Position numbers and translations under genes: made by a program
Part shown: positions 27,293 to 35,629 of the stretch, piece by piece
How the letters are laid out: each line of letters opens with the position of its first letter
Numbering within the stretch: the first letter of the stretch is position 1
Notes under the pieces: generated by a model
Seen by the model: only the letters and a program-made list of their open reading frames with translations
What the model was told of the DNA's origin: nothing
Database searches by the model: none
DNA from: an uncultured Alphaproteobacteria bacterium
Lineage (GTDB): Bacteria; Pseudomonadota; Alphaproteobacteria; CADEGL01
Assembly: GCA_902826885.1 (NCBI GenBank)
Contig: CADEGL010000003.1
Span: 6,660 to 51,227, forward strand
Length of the DNA stretch: 44,568 bases
Direction: 5' to 3'

Positions 27293-28932
27293 GCGGCCCT
27301 CGTTACCTTTCGCGCCGGATTCTCGGCGGGCAGCGATCGGCCGAGCACGGCATCGGACATCTTGTCGCCGATCATGATTGCCGTGCCGTTCATGTTGCCG
27401 GTCACCATCTTGGGGCAAATGGACGCATCGGCCACGCGCAAGCCCTCGACGCCGTAGACTTTACCGTCTTGGCCCACGACATCGCCCCGGTCCGGATCGG
27501 GCCCCATGCGGCAGGTAGAGCAACCGTGAAAGTCCGTCGTGGCCTCCGCGCGGGCGTAAGCGTCCAATTCCGCGTCGGTCTCCGCCCCTGCGCCAGCGTC
27601 GATCTGGGCGCCACGATATGGATCGAACGGCTTCTGGTTGAACACTTCGCGCAGCGCGCGCACGCCATCACGCAGTTCTCGCCGGTCGCGCTCGGTCGCC
27701 AGGTAGTTGAAGACGACACGCGGCTTGGCCCTCGGATCGTTCGAGGACAGGAAGACACGGCCGCGGCTTTCGGGGCGCTGAATCGTGACTTTGGATTGGA
27801 AGCCATGCGCGCGAGTTTCGCAGGCCTCCTTGTAGGTTCCGCCGAAGGGGCCGAACTGGAACTGGATATTGGCGTAATCGGTTTCACCCGCGCTTAGGAA
27901 AGCGCCGGTCTCGAAATGCATGGATGCGCCGACGCCGGTCTTGGTCAGGACCCACTGGGCGCCGAGCCAGGCGCGCGCAAGCGGATGGGTCCAGCGCGCT
28001 AGCGTGATCGGTTGGGTGCAGGCATAGCGGCAATAGAGCCCGACATGTTCCTGCAGATCCTGGCCGACGCCCTTAAGGTGAACCTTGGAGTCGATACCGT
28101 AGGTCTTAAGCTCGTTGGCGTTACCGATACCCGAGAGCATCAGAAGTTGCGGTGAGCCCAATACACCTGCCGACAGGATCACTTCGCGAGACGCACGAAT
28201 GGTGTGGACCTGGCCGTTCCGCTCGACCTCAATGCCGACCGCACGATTGCCTTCGAGGATGATCCGGCGCACCAGATGGCCGGTTTCGACATGCAAGTTG
28301 GGCCGGCCGCGCGCGGGGTCGATATAGGCCCGCGCCGTGCTCCAGCGCACGCCGCGGTGGATCGTCCAATCGATACGGTGAAAGCCCTCCTGCTCCGCGC
28401 CATTCACGTCCTTGTTGATGTGATAGCCCGCCAGTTCGCCCGAACGCAGAAACGCATCATGCAAGACATGCTTGGCGGGCGCGGAATTGACATAGACCGG
28501 CCCCTCCGAGCCGCGGTAAGCGCTGGGCCCCTTGTCGCTGGTCTCGAGCCGTTTGAAGTAGGGCAAACAGTGACTGTAGGACCATTCCTGGAATCCGGTC
28601 TGTGCCGCCCATCCGTCGAAGTCGCGCGGGTTGCCGCGCATGAAGATCATGCCGTTGATCGAGGACGAGCCGCCCATCACCTTGCCGCGGTGGTAGACCT
28701 CGGTGCGGCCATTCAAATGCGGTTCCGGGTCGGTCGGGATCTGCCAGTTGAAACGCTCGTGCTCCTTGATCACCACCATGCAGATCGGCATGTCGATGAT
28801 GATGGAACGGTTCCAGGGGCCCGCTTCGACGAGCAGCACTGAACGGCTGCCGTCCTCGCTCAGGCGTCCGGCCATGGCACAGCCGGATGAGCCGGCACCA
28901 ACGACGATATAGTCGTATTCCCGCTTTTTCAT
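27289..28932 (-). CDS. GMC-family FAD oxidoreductase (choline dehydrogenase-like)
   Basis: A 547-residue flavoprotein of the glucose-methanol-choline family, oxidising an alcohol. The N-terminal FAD-binding fold is VVGAGSSGCAMAGRLSEDG (10-28) with E36 for the ribose. The GMC signature region is HRGKVMGGSSSINGMIFMRG. The catalytic histidine is in TTDFHGCSTCRMG and the partner Asn in GNMNGTAIMIGDK near the C-terminus. No signal peptide, so cytoplasmic. It resembles choline and polyethylene-glycol dehydrogenases; the substrate is uncertain. GGAGG precedes the ATG. No betB or transporter adjoins it. Confidence 0.88.
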   Translation of the reverse strand: MKKREYDYIVVGAGSSGCAMAGRLSEDGSRSVLLVEAGPWNRSIIIDMPICMVVIKEHERFNWQIPTDPEPHLNGRTEVYHRGKVMGGSSSINGMIFMRGNPRDFDGWAAQTGFQEWSYSHCLPYFKRLETSDKGPSAYRGSEGPVYVNSAPAKHVLHDAFLRSGELAGYHINKDVNGAEQEGFHRIDWTIHRGVRWSTARAYIDPARGRPNLHVETGHLVRRIILEGNRAVGIEVERNGQVHTIRASREVILSAGVLGSPQLLMLSGIGNANELKTYGIDSKVHLKGVGQDLQEHVGLYCRYACTQPITLARWTHPLARAWLGAQWVLTKTGVGASMHFETGAFLSAGETDYANIQFQFGPFGGTYKEACETRAHGFQSKVTIQRPESRGRVFLSSNDPRAKPRVVFNYLATERDRRELRDGVRALREVFNQKPFDPYRGAQIDAGAGAETDAELDAYARAEATTDFHGCSTCRMGPDPDRGDVVGQDGKVYGVEGLRVADASICPKMVTGNMNGTAIMIGDKMSDAVLGRSLPAENPARKVTRAA

Positions 28933-29021
28933 GACGACCTCCGGTACCGCATTCCAGTCCCGCGGTGTGGCGCGGGGGCAGGCTGTTTAGCACGCGGCGG
29001 CGGTGGTGCCCAAGGCCAGCC

Positions 29022-30263
29022 TCACGCGAAGGCGTGGCTGCGGCGCTGGGCCCAGCGCAGCCACGCGCCGGTGAACAGCGAGGTGACGATCGAGGCCAGC
29101 ACGAGGGTGACGAAGAAGGCCTCGGTGATCAGCCCAAAGCCCAACGCGACCGAAGCCAGCACGATGCCCGGCCCGCCGCGCGTGTTCATGGCCACGCCGT
29201 AATCGATGCAGAGGGCCAACGGGCGTCCCGCCAGCTTGAGGCCGAGCGCCACCGAGCCGAACTTGAGCAGTGATGAAGTCACGATGAACACCACGGTCAA
29301 TTCCAGATCGAACTGATGCACAAGATCCAGCTTCAACCCGACGATGGCGAAATAGATGGGCACGAAGAACCACAGCGCCACGTCCGATATGCGCTGTTTC
29401 ACCTCGGCAAAACTGTCGTGGGGTAGGGAGCCGATGACGATGCCGGCGACCAGCGCGCCGAAGATCACGTTGATGTGAAGCAGGCTCGCGGCGGTCGCCA
29501 GCGCGAAGCAGACAAGAAGCGCGTAACCGACCAAGGCCGGTGTCTCGCGCGGAACGGGCAACCGGCGGCCGATGCGCGCGAGAAGGGGGGGGCCAACGAT
29601 GACGGACAGGCCGATGAAGACAAGGGTGGTGGCCACCACGCTCATCAACGTGCCGGTATCGGCCGCCTTGCCCGAGCCGATGCCGGTCGCGATGGCCAGC
29701 GCCGTCCACAGGATCAGATCCTGCAGCGTGGCCGCCATCAGAACCACCTTGGCGAAGCGCGTCGCCATCAGCTTCAGGTCGATGAAGATGCGCGAGATGA
29801 CGGGAATCGAGGTCACCGCCGCCGCGATGGCGAGAAGAAGATGAAACGCGGTCGTATCGGCGCCGGATCCGATCATGCGCTCGGCCGGGATCAGTTCCGT
29901 GAAATACCATCCCCCCAGCATGGGCAGTGCCAGGCTCGAGATCAGCAGGACGGCCACGATATGCCGGTCGTCGCGCGTCAGCTCGCGCTGGACGCGGAAG
30001 CCGGCCACGAACATGAGGAGGATCAGCCCCATCCAGTAGAAGGCGGCGAGGAGAGCGCCCTGGGCGGGAAAAGCGCCGAACAGCCAAGCGCGCACATCAG
30101 GCAGCACAAGGCCCAGCACGCTTGGCCCCAGGACCAGGCCGCCCAGGATCTCGCCGATCACCGGCGGCATGGCCAGGCGCTCGAACAGGCGGCCGAATAG
30201 AAGCGCGAAGGTCAGGAGGCTGACGAGCGACAGCAGAAGCCGCCCCAGTTCCGCATCTGTCAT
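29022..30263 (-). CDS. Cation/proton antiporter, CPA2-like
   Basis: A 413-residue integral membrane protein with about 12-13 helices of the Na+/H+ exchanger fold. PPVIGEILGGLVLGPSVLG near residues 33-51 and the central AAAVTSIPVISRIFIDLK are typical of the Kef/CPA2 group. There is no C-terminal RCK or TrkA-N domain, so it is not a full KefB/C. It exchanges monovalent cations for protons across the inner membrane; the ion is unknown. A GGGGGAG site lies before the ATG, and a strong dyad (30284-30308) stands 20 bases upstream of the start. Confidence 0.87.
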   Translation of the reverse strand: MTDAELGRLLLSLVSLLTFALLFGRLFERLAMPPVIGEILGGLVLGPSVLGLVLPDVRAWLFGAFPAQGALLAAFYWMGLILLMFVAGFRVQRELTRDDRHIVAVLLISSLALPMLGGWYFTELIPAERMIGSGADTTAFHLLLAIAAAVTSIPVISRIFIDLKLMATRFAKVVLMAATLQDLILWTALAIATGIGSGKAADTGTLMSVVATTLVFIGLSVIVGPPLLARIGRRLPVPRETPALVGYALLVCFALATAASLLHINVIFGALVAGIVIGSLPHDSFAEVKQRISDVALWFFVPIYFAIVGLKLDLVHQFDLELTVVFIVTSSLLKFGSVALGLKLAGRPLALCIDYGVAMNTRGGPGIVLASVALGFGLITEAFFVTLVLASIVTSLFTGAWLRWAQRRSHAFA

Positions 30264-30283
30264 CCGAAACTCCCCCGGTCCGC

Positions 30284-30308
30284 GTCATGTTCACAACATG
30301 AACATGAC
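30284..30308. promoter_or_regulatory. 25-bp perfect dyad in a divergent gene spacer
   Basis: GTCATGTTC (30284-30292), a 7-base centre, GAACATGAC (30300-30308): a perfect 9-bp inverted repeat. Inside it AACATG occurs twice in tandem (30295-30306) and CATGTT once inverted (30286-30291). It lies between the divergent antiporter and cupin genes. It looks like the operator of a dimeric regulator, or a hairpin in the antiporter leader just before its ribosome-binding site. No regulator gene is adjacent. Confidence 0.55.
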
Positions 30309-30397
30309 TGAATTTACGCCGATCGGCGCCCGAGGCAAGGGCTATTTCCCGCCGCTACCGTACGGCCGCTATGATGACGGCAACGCCGGAGGACATC

Positions 30398-30727
30398 ATG
30401 CGCATCGAGAACGTACCGTTCTGCACCATGGACTGGAGCACGGTGAAGCCGACCGTACATCCTGGCGAAACCGGGCAGGCGCTGTGGCGCACGCTGGAGC
30501 TGGGCAACATCCGTGTCCGGATGGTCGAGTATTCGCCCGGCTACCTGGCGGACCATTGGTGCGAACGCGGCCATGTGCTGCTCGTGCTTGAAGGCGAACT
30601 GGTGACCGAACTGTCAGACGGACGCTCTTTCGTGATGGCGCCGGGTGTCAGCTATCAGGTCGCGGACGGCGCCAACCCGCATCGTTCGCGCACAGAGAAG
30701 GGCGCCAAGCTGTTCATCGTGGATTGA
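30398..30727 (+). CDS. Small cupin, DHCW-motif family
   Basis: A 109-residue single-domain cupin. ADHWCERGHVLLVLEGEL (51-68) carries the D52-H53-W54-C55 block used to name the family and a second metal-ligand-like H59; the family's activity is not established. The ATG at 30398 is chosen because GGAGGA (30388-30393) precedes it; an upstream in-frame ATG at 30371 has no ribosome-binding site. It faces the DAO-type gene and their 3' ends overlap by 14 bases. It shares the spacer with the antiporter gene. Confidence 0.85.
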   Translation: MRIENVPFCTMDWSTVKPTVHPGETGQALWRTLELGNIRVRMVEYSPGYLADHWCERGHVLLVLEGELVTELSDGRSFVMAPGVSYQVADGANPHRSRTEKGAKLFIVD

Positions 30728-31844
30728 AGCGCGCGGGCGTCGCCGGCGCGAGCGTCTCGGCCGCTTTGCCCGCCACGATCAAGGAGGCCATCAGCCGCCC
30801 CATCAGCGGCGCCGCGGTCCAGCCGCCCGCGGTCGGTAAGACCACGAACAACTTGTCATGACCGGGCAGCGCGCCGAAGACGGGCAAACCGTCTGGCGTC
30901 TGCGCTTCGAAATTCGCCCAGCTTCGCGCGAGGCGCAGCCGCGCCAAGCCGGGCACCACGGCCACGGCCAACCGCAGATTGTGATGCAGCATGAGCGGAT
31001 CGATGCCGAGGCGCTCGGTATCGAAATCGCCCGCGCCCGGCCAGCCGCCGCCAATCAGGGAGCTTCCGTTCCTCACCTGCTTGACGGTCAGGTTGCCCGC
31101 GACATGAGTGACGATGCGGTCCATGAAACGCGGCGCGGGCTCGGTCACGCTCAGCATGATCAGGCTGGGGTGAACGGGTAGCTTCGCGCCGAACAGGGCG
31201 GCGACGCGGCCGGTCCATGGTCCCGCGGCCATCACGACCGTTTCGGCGCGCAGGGCTCCCGCGCCGGTTTCCAGCCGCCAGACAGTACCCTCGCGCGATG
31301 CGCTGTTCAGTTCGGTGCCGGTCAGGATCGCGGCGCCCGATGCCTGCGCCGCCGCCGCCATGGCCGAACCCGCGCGCAAAGGATCGGCGTGGGCATCCAT
31401 CGGCGAGTACGTGGCGGCCACGATACCGTCGCCAAGCCAGGGCGCTTCCTTGCGCAGCGCGGCGGCGTCGCGCCATTCGCCGGCCAGGCCAAACACGCCG
31501 TGACTTTCGAAATTCTTCCGCAACCGCGCGGCGTCTTCGTCGGAGCGCGCGATGTGGAAGCCGCCCGGTGCGCCGTAGCCGATCTCGGCGTCTAGCTCCC
31601 TTGCCACGCGCGCCCATTCGGCCAGCGCGTCGCGAAAGAAAGGCAGGAGCGGTGGACGCTTGTTCTGGATCGCCAGCGTTCCGGCATTGGCCGAGGAGGC
31701 CGCGCCCGCGGGCAGGCGGCGTTCGAGCAGGACGACGCGCCGTCTTGCTTGCGCCAGCCGCCACGCCGTGGCCAAGCCGGCCAGCCCGCCGCCCACGATG
31801 CAGACATCACATTCCGTGGGCAACGCGCTGTCCGCGCGCATCAT
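30714..31844 (-). CDS. DAO-type FAD-dependent oxidoreductase
   Basis: A 376-residue flavoprotein of the D-amino-acid oxidase/glycine oxidase superfamily. The ADP-binding motif is CIVGGGLAGLATAWRLAQ with LLERR closing the Rossmann start (15-44). The C-terminal block QTPDGLPVFGALPGHDKLF and GGWTAAPLMGRLMA matches amino-acid or sarcosine-type oxidases. It oxidises a C-N bond in an amino or imino acid; the substrate is unknown. It is third in a minus-strand operon after the GNAT-peptidase and ATP-grasp genes, only 20 bases from the latter, so it may process their product. Confidence 0.87.
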   Translation of the reverse strand: MMRADSALPTECDVCIVGGGLAGLATAWRLAQARRRVVLLERRLPAGAASSANAGTLAIQNKRPPLLPFFRDALAEWARVARELDAEIGYGAPGGFHIARSDEDAARLRKNFESHGVFGLAGEWRDAAALRKEAPWLGDGIVAATYSPMDAHADPLRAGSAMAAAAQASGAAILTGTELNSASREGTVWRLETGAGALRAETVVMAAGPWTGRVAALFGAKLPVHPSLIMLSVTEPAPRFMDRIVTHVAGNLTVKQVRNGSSLIGGGWPGAGDFDTERLGIDPLMLHHNLRLAVAVVPGLARLRLARSWANFEAQTPDGLPVFGALPGHDKLFVVLPTAGGWTAAPLMGRLMASLIVAGKAAETLAPATPARFNPR

Positions 31845-31864
31845 GTTTCCGGCCGGACGGCGCG

Positions 31865-33463
31865 TCAGGTCGCCGTATCGCGCAGGCGCGTGACGTTGCT
31901 GGGGACGGTCTGGTGGCCGTTGGTGCCGTTGCCGTTCGAGGCCGCGTTGCTCGCGGTCGGTAGCGGCACCACGGTATCGCTCGCGCTGGGTGTGGCGGTG
32001 GCGGGCACGGGACGTTCCTCGAGCCGGCGCACGAACTCGCCCAGGATACGGCGGTACAACTCGTCGCCAAGCACGGCATCTTCGTCGCCGATCTCGACGT
32101 TGGGATTATCGTTCACTTCCATGACGTAGATGCCGTCCGGCGTCTGCTTCAGATCGACGCCGTAGAATCCATCGCCGATCAAGCCCGCGGCCTTGACCGC
32201 GAGCTGCACGATCTCGGCCGGCGCCTTCTCGATAGCGAAGGTTTCGGCGTTGCCTTCGTAATAGGCGCCGCTCGAATCGTGCTTCACGATCTGCCAATGG
32301 CCGTCCGCCATCAAATAATGGCAGGCGAACAGGGCCTCGCCACGGAGCACGCCGATACGCCAGTCGAACTGGGTATAGATGTATTGCTGAGCCAGGATCA
32401 GGTCCGATTCCTTGAACAGCCGCGCGGCCTCGTCGATCAGCTCGCTGCGTTTGTTCACCTTGACCACGCCGCGCGAGAACGAGCCGTCGGGGATCTTGAG
32501 AACGATGGGGTAGGAAATCTCTTGTTCGACGGCTTGGACGCGGCCCTTGTCCAAAATGACGGTCTTGGGCGTCGGGATGCGGTTGGCCTTCAGAAGCTCG
32601 GCCAGATAGACCTTGTTGGTGCAGCGCAGGATCGAGGTCGGGTCGTCCAATACCGGCATGCCCTCCTTCTCCGCCTTGCGGGCGAAGCGGTAGGTGTGAT
32701 TGTCGATCGTCGTCGTTTCGCGGATGAACAGCGCGTCGAACTCGGCCAAGGAAGCATAATCCTTGCGCTCGATCAGCTCGGCGTCGATGCCCATCGATTC
32801 GCCGACCTTAATGAATTTCTGCAAGGTCTTCTGGCCCGAAGGGGGCAGTTTTTCGCTCGGATTATGCAAGATGGCCAGGCTGTACTTGCTGGGCGTCTTG
32901 GTGCGCGGGCTACGCCAAGACGCGCGGGTATAGGCGGCCAGCGCGGCGTGGAAGTCGCGCATTTGCTCGGGCGTCAGATCGTCCATGGCGGCGGGGCGGA
33001 CGGCGGCCACGCGCCAATTGTCTTCCGGAGAAATGGTCAGTTTGAGGATCGGGCAGCTGAAATCGTTGAAAGCGCGGCGCGCGAGCTCCTTGAAGCGTTC
33101 GTCGGTCGAGCGGCCGAGGAAGACATAAAGCGTGAACGGCGTGGCCGGCAGGTCGGGCGACTTCTTCACCGCTTGGCGCAGAAGATCGTCCATCTCCGGC
33201 AACGCATAGCGGTAGATCGAAGGATCGCGCAGCTCGAGGATCGTCTTGACCGAGGGAATCACCTTCTGCTTCCGCGCCTCGGCCAACAGCGAGCAGTAAT
33301 AGCCGTAGCCGAGATAGGAGTAGTCGCGCGACAGGTTGATGATCTTCATCCGGCGCTGCTTCACCAGGTCGGGGCGGGCGATGAACTCGCGGGTCTCGAA
33401 GACCTGGCAGCCGGATATCTCGAAGGGGAACAGCGCTTTTCGTTCGACGACGATGGCGTACAT
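31865..33463 (-). CDS. ATP-grasp ligase with RLAN-type N-terminal domain (RimK-like)
   Basis: A 532-residue predicted carboxylate-amine ligase. Residues about 1-170 resemble the RimK-like ATP-grasp N-terminal (RLAN) domain (INLSRDYSYLGYGYYCSLLAEAR). Residues about 250-480 are an ATP-grasp fold, with the nucleotide-binding IVLKIPDGSFSRGVVKV and the metal-binding E449-V-N-D-N-P-N. The tail after about 486 is low in complexity (Pro, Thr, Asn, Ser). RimK relatives add amino acids to peptide or small-molecule carboxylates. The gene starts 9 bases after the GNAT-C39 peptidase gene, which suggests a shared pathway. Confidence 0.88.
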   Translation of the reverse strand: MYAIVVERKALFPFEISGCQVFETREFIARPDLVKQRRMKIINLSRDYSYLGYGYYCSLLAEARKQKVIPSVKTILELRDPSIYRYALPEMDDLLRQAVKKSPDLPATPFTLYVFLGRSTDERFKELARRAFNDFSCPILKLTISPEDNWRVAAVRPAAMDDLTPEQMRDFHAALAAYTRASWRSPRTKTPSKYSLAILHNPSEKLPPSGQKTLQKFIKVGESMGIDAELIERKDYASLAEFDALFIRETTTIDNHTYRFARKAEKEGMPVLDDPTSILRCTNKVYLAELLKANRIPTPKTVILDKGRVQAVEQEISYPIVLKIPDGSFSRGVVKVNKRSELIDEAARLFKESDLILAQQYIYTQFDWRIGVLRGEALFACHYLMADGHWQIVKHDSSGAYYEGNAETFAIEKAPAEIVQLAVKAAGLIGDGFYGVDLKQTPDGIYVMEVNDNPNVEIGDEDAVLGDELYRRILGEFVRRLEERPVPATATPSASDTVVPLPTASNAASNGNGTNGHQTVPSNVTRLRDTAT

Positions 33464-33472
33464 GGGAGGTCT

Positions 33473-34600
33473 CTATCGCTTCCTTTTGCGGCTCGCGGGC
33501 GCGGACAGGATCAGCGCGGCCTGCAGCTTGGCCTTGCCATAGCGCGTCATCCGCTCGAAGTCGCGGCGCGGCACGGCGATGTCCATGCTGTTGGCGGCGG
33601 TCATGCCCGCGCGGCGGCGGACGTAGGGGTCGTGGATGTAGACGTAGCTGGCGTCGCATCCCGTCATCACGACCCAATGGGGCGCTTTCTGGCGGAAGAA
33701 GCGATAGCCGCTGACCAACACGATGGGCACGGAACCACGCGCGACCAGGTCGGTCAGCTCCTTGAGCTTGATCGGGCGGGTGTGGATTTCGACCTTCCGT
33801 TCGGCCAGAGCGTCGCGGAAGTCGCGCTGAACCAGCCGCATCACCTCGCGCTTCTGCGGGCTGCGCACCGAATCCAGAAACAGGTCGTCGGGAATATTGA
33901 CGTAGACGCGCGCGCCGAAGCCGCGCTTGTGCGCGGCAAGCGCCAGGCCGAACGGATCGCACCCGCCATGGCCCGAGGTCATGAAGATCAGGGTCGACTC
34001 GCGCCAGAGCGTGAGCTCCTCCCGCCGAGAGACGTCGCGGTCGGACTTGATGGCCGCCATGGCCATCAGCAACGCGGCCGGGCCGCAGGTAAACTCCAGC
34101 GTTTGCTCGTAATAGGGCACGCGCCGCTTGGGGCGGCTGGGTTGCGCCACGGTCTTTTCCATGCGCATGGCATGGGCACCGTCCTCGTAATAGCCTTTGA
34201 TGCGGCCGAGCGAGGTATAGCCGGCGTTCTGGTAAAGCCGGATCGCCGTTTCGTTGTCGTCGCGCACCTCGAGGCGCATCAGTGCGCGGCCGCCTTCGCG
34301 CGCTTCCGCTTCTGCGGCCGCCAGCAGGCGCTTGCCGATACCCCGCCCCTGGCCGGACGGGTCGACGGCGAAGGAGTAGAGGCGCGCATGGGCGGCACCG
34401 GGCGGAAACAGCACCAGGGCATAGGCCAGGACGCGCTTGCTCTCCACGGCCACGACGCAACGTGCCTTGGTCTGGGTTAGGAAGCGGCGCAGGCTTTTCG
34501 GTGACAGCCGGTCGCTCGTGAAGCTGCGCTTTTCGATATCCAGCAGATGGGCGACGTCCGACGCACGCGCTGGCCGGATGACGGGCGGGCGGTGTTTCAT
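33473..34600 (-). CDS. GNAT acetyltransferase fused to C39-like peptidase
   Basis: A 375-residue two-domain protein. Residues 7-150 form a GNAT N-acetyltransferase with the acetyl-CoA loop GQGRGIGKRLL (83-93) and NAGYTSLGRIKGYYEDG. Residues about 160-365 form a C39/papain-like domain (DUF3335 type) with likely catalytic C172 (EFTCGPAAL), H308 (APHWVVMTG) and D324 (YIHDPY). There is no transport domain and no signal peptide, so it acts in the cytoplasm. The C-terminus is basic. The ATG at 34600 gives the GNAT start; the open frame to 34855 encodes arginine-rich sequence. It heads the operon with the ATP-grasp and DAO genes. Confidence 0.87.
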   Translation of the reverse strand: MKHRPPVIRPARASDVAHLLDIEKRSFTSDRLSPKSLRRFLTQTKARCVVAVESKRVLAYALVLFPPGAAHARLYSFAVDPSGQGRGIGKRLLAAAEAEAREGGRALMRLEVRDDNETAIRLYQNAGYTSLGRIKGYYEDGAHAMRMEKTVAQPSRPKRRVPYYEQTLEFTCGPAALLMAMAAIKSDRDVSRREELTLWRESTLIFMTSGHGGCDPFGLALAAHKRGFGARVYVNIPDDLFLDSVRSPQKREVMRLVQRDFRDALAERKVEIHTRPIKLKELTDLVARGSVPIVLVSGYRFFRQKAPHWVVMTGCDASYVYIHDPYVRRRAGMTAANSMDIAVPRRDFERMTRYGKAKLQAALILSAPASRKRKR

Positions 34601-34986
34601 GGACGATGGACTGGCACGGAGACGGAACAGGGCATCGCGGGTGGCGGCTTCCTTGAAGGCGCGTGGAACGAAGGCACGAAAAGCCCGGCTTCTGTTCGAG
34701 CGATCATGCGCTGTGGAACGGTTCACGTCAGGGCACGCGCTCCGTCCCGCGGGGGCAGCGCCCTCGCAGCGGCGAAACCTCGGTCTATCCGCCTGATCGC
34801 ACGGACCGGCGACTGGGTCACGCGTGCCTCGATATTCCAGGCTACCTTTTCCCACCCTCAGCCCATTTTCCGGCCCGGCGGAGAGGCGCCATTGCGGACG
34901 CTAGATTGCCACATCGGCCGACCGGATCAAATGCCGACGGCCGACGCGGTTGTTCCGTTTCGCGCGGGTTGCCATGATGGTTTCAC
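34601..34986. other. Non-coding spacer of 386 bases
   Basis: The region lies between the divergent GNAT-peptidase gene and the hypothetical gene at 34987. Frames are open on both strands, but the translations are arginine- and proline-rich and look like no protein. No RNA gene, repeat or clear promoter stands out; a TTGCCA at 34906-34911 has no good -10 partner. Two promoters are expected here but cannot be placed. Confidence 0.5.
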
Positions 34987-35616
34987 ATGGTTGACGCGCT
35001 CCAGCAGATCAATATCCGCCACGAGGCCATCGAGGACAGGCTGCTTCTGCGCCTGCGCACTTCGGCGGAGGGCGAGACCAGCCTCTATTTGACGCGCCGG
35101 TTCGTCGCCCGGCTGTGGCCGGCCCTGCTGAAGACCTTGGGCGCCGACCCGGCCGTGGCTTCCCAGACCGACCCCGTGGCACGCAGCGCGGTCATGGCCT
35201 TCCGCCACGAGCACGCGGTCTCGCGCAGTGATTTTTCCCGCCCCTACCAGGCGCCGGCCGCGAAGTTCGCCACGCCGCCGCCCGCCGAACAGAAGGACGA
35301 GACGGACGAGACGCCCGTGGAGATCGGGGAGAAGACCGAGACGGCCGACCCCGATGCGCCGCTGCCGATCGAGGTCAAGGGCGAGCTGGTCGAGCTCTGC
35401 CACATCCAGACGCCGGGACAGGAGCGGGTGGTGCTGATCTTCAAGACCGTGGCGAAGAAGGCCGTCACGGTGAACCTGTCGATCGACATGCTGCATGGCT
35501 TCTGCAAGCTCTTGCAGCAGGCCGCGGACAAGGCGGAATGGGGCCTGGCGCTGGCGCTTCCCAGCATTGGACCCGCGCTCCATCCGATACCGGGCGGTGG
35601 CCGCGTGGTGAATTAG
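34987..35616 (+). CDS. Hypothetical protein, no family recognised
   Basis: A 209-residue cytoplasmic protein without signal peptide or membrane segment. Two ordered regions (1-80, with EDRLLLRLRTSAEGETSLYLTRR, and 115-200, with VELCHIQTPGQERVVLIFKT) flank an acidic, Pro/Thr/Glu-rich linker (about 92-120). The codon pattern is that of a real gene. The next gene starts 13 bases later, so the two probably share a transcript. I know of no function. Confidence 0.78.
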   Translation: MVDALQQINIRHEAIEDRLLLRLRTSAEGETSLYLTRRFVARLWPALLKTLGADPAVASQTDPVARSAVMAFRHEHAVSRSDFSRPYQAPAAKFATPPPAEQKDETDETPVEIGEKTETADPDAPLPIEVKGELVELCHIQTPGQERVVLIFKTVAKKAVTVNLSIDMLHGFCKLLQQAADKAEWGLALALPSIGPALHPIPGGGRVVN

Positions 35617-35629
35617 AGGAGGCGGCTCT

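Noticed and set aside
27289-28932. Calling the GMC enzyme betA and linking it with cysC/sat to choline-sulfate metabolism
   Set aside because: No betB, betC, betI or transporter is nearby, and the genes are over 12 kb apart; sequence supports only the GMC family.
32279-34480. A 733-codon open frame on the plus strand
   Set aside because: It lies antisense to the ATP-grasp and GNAT-peptidase genes, whose motifs are clear. Its translation has no domain, and long antisense frames are common at this GC content.
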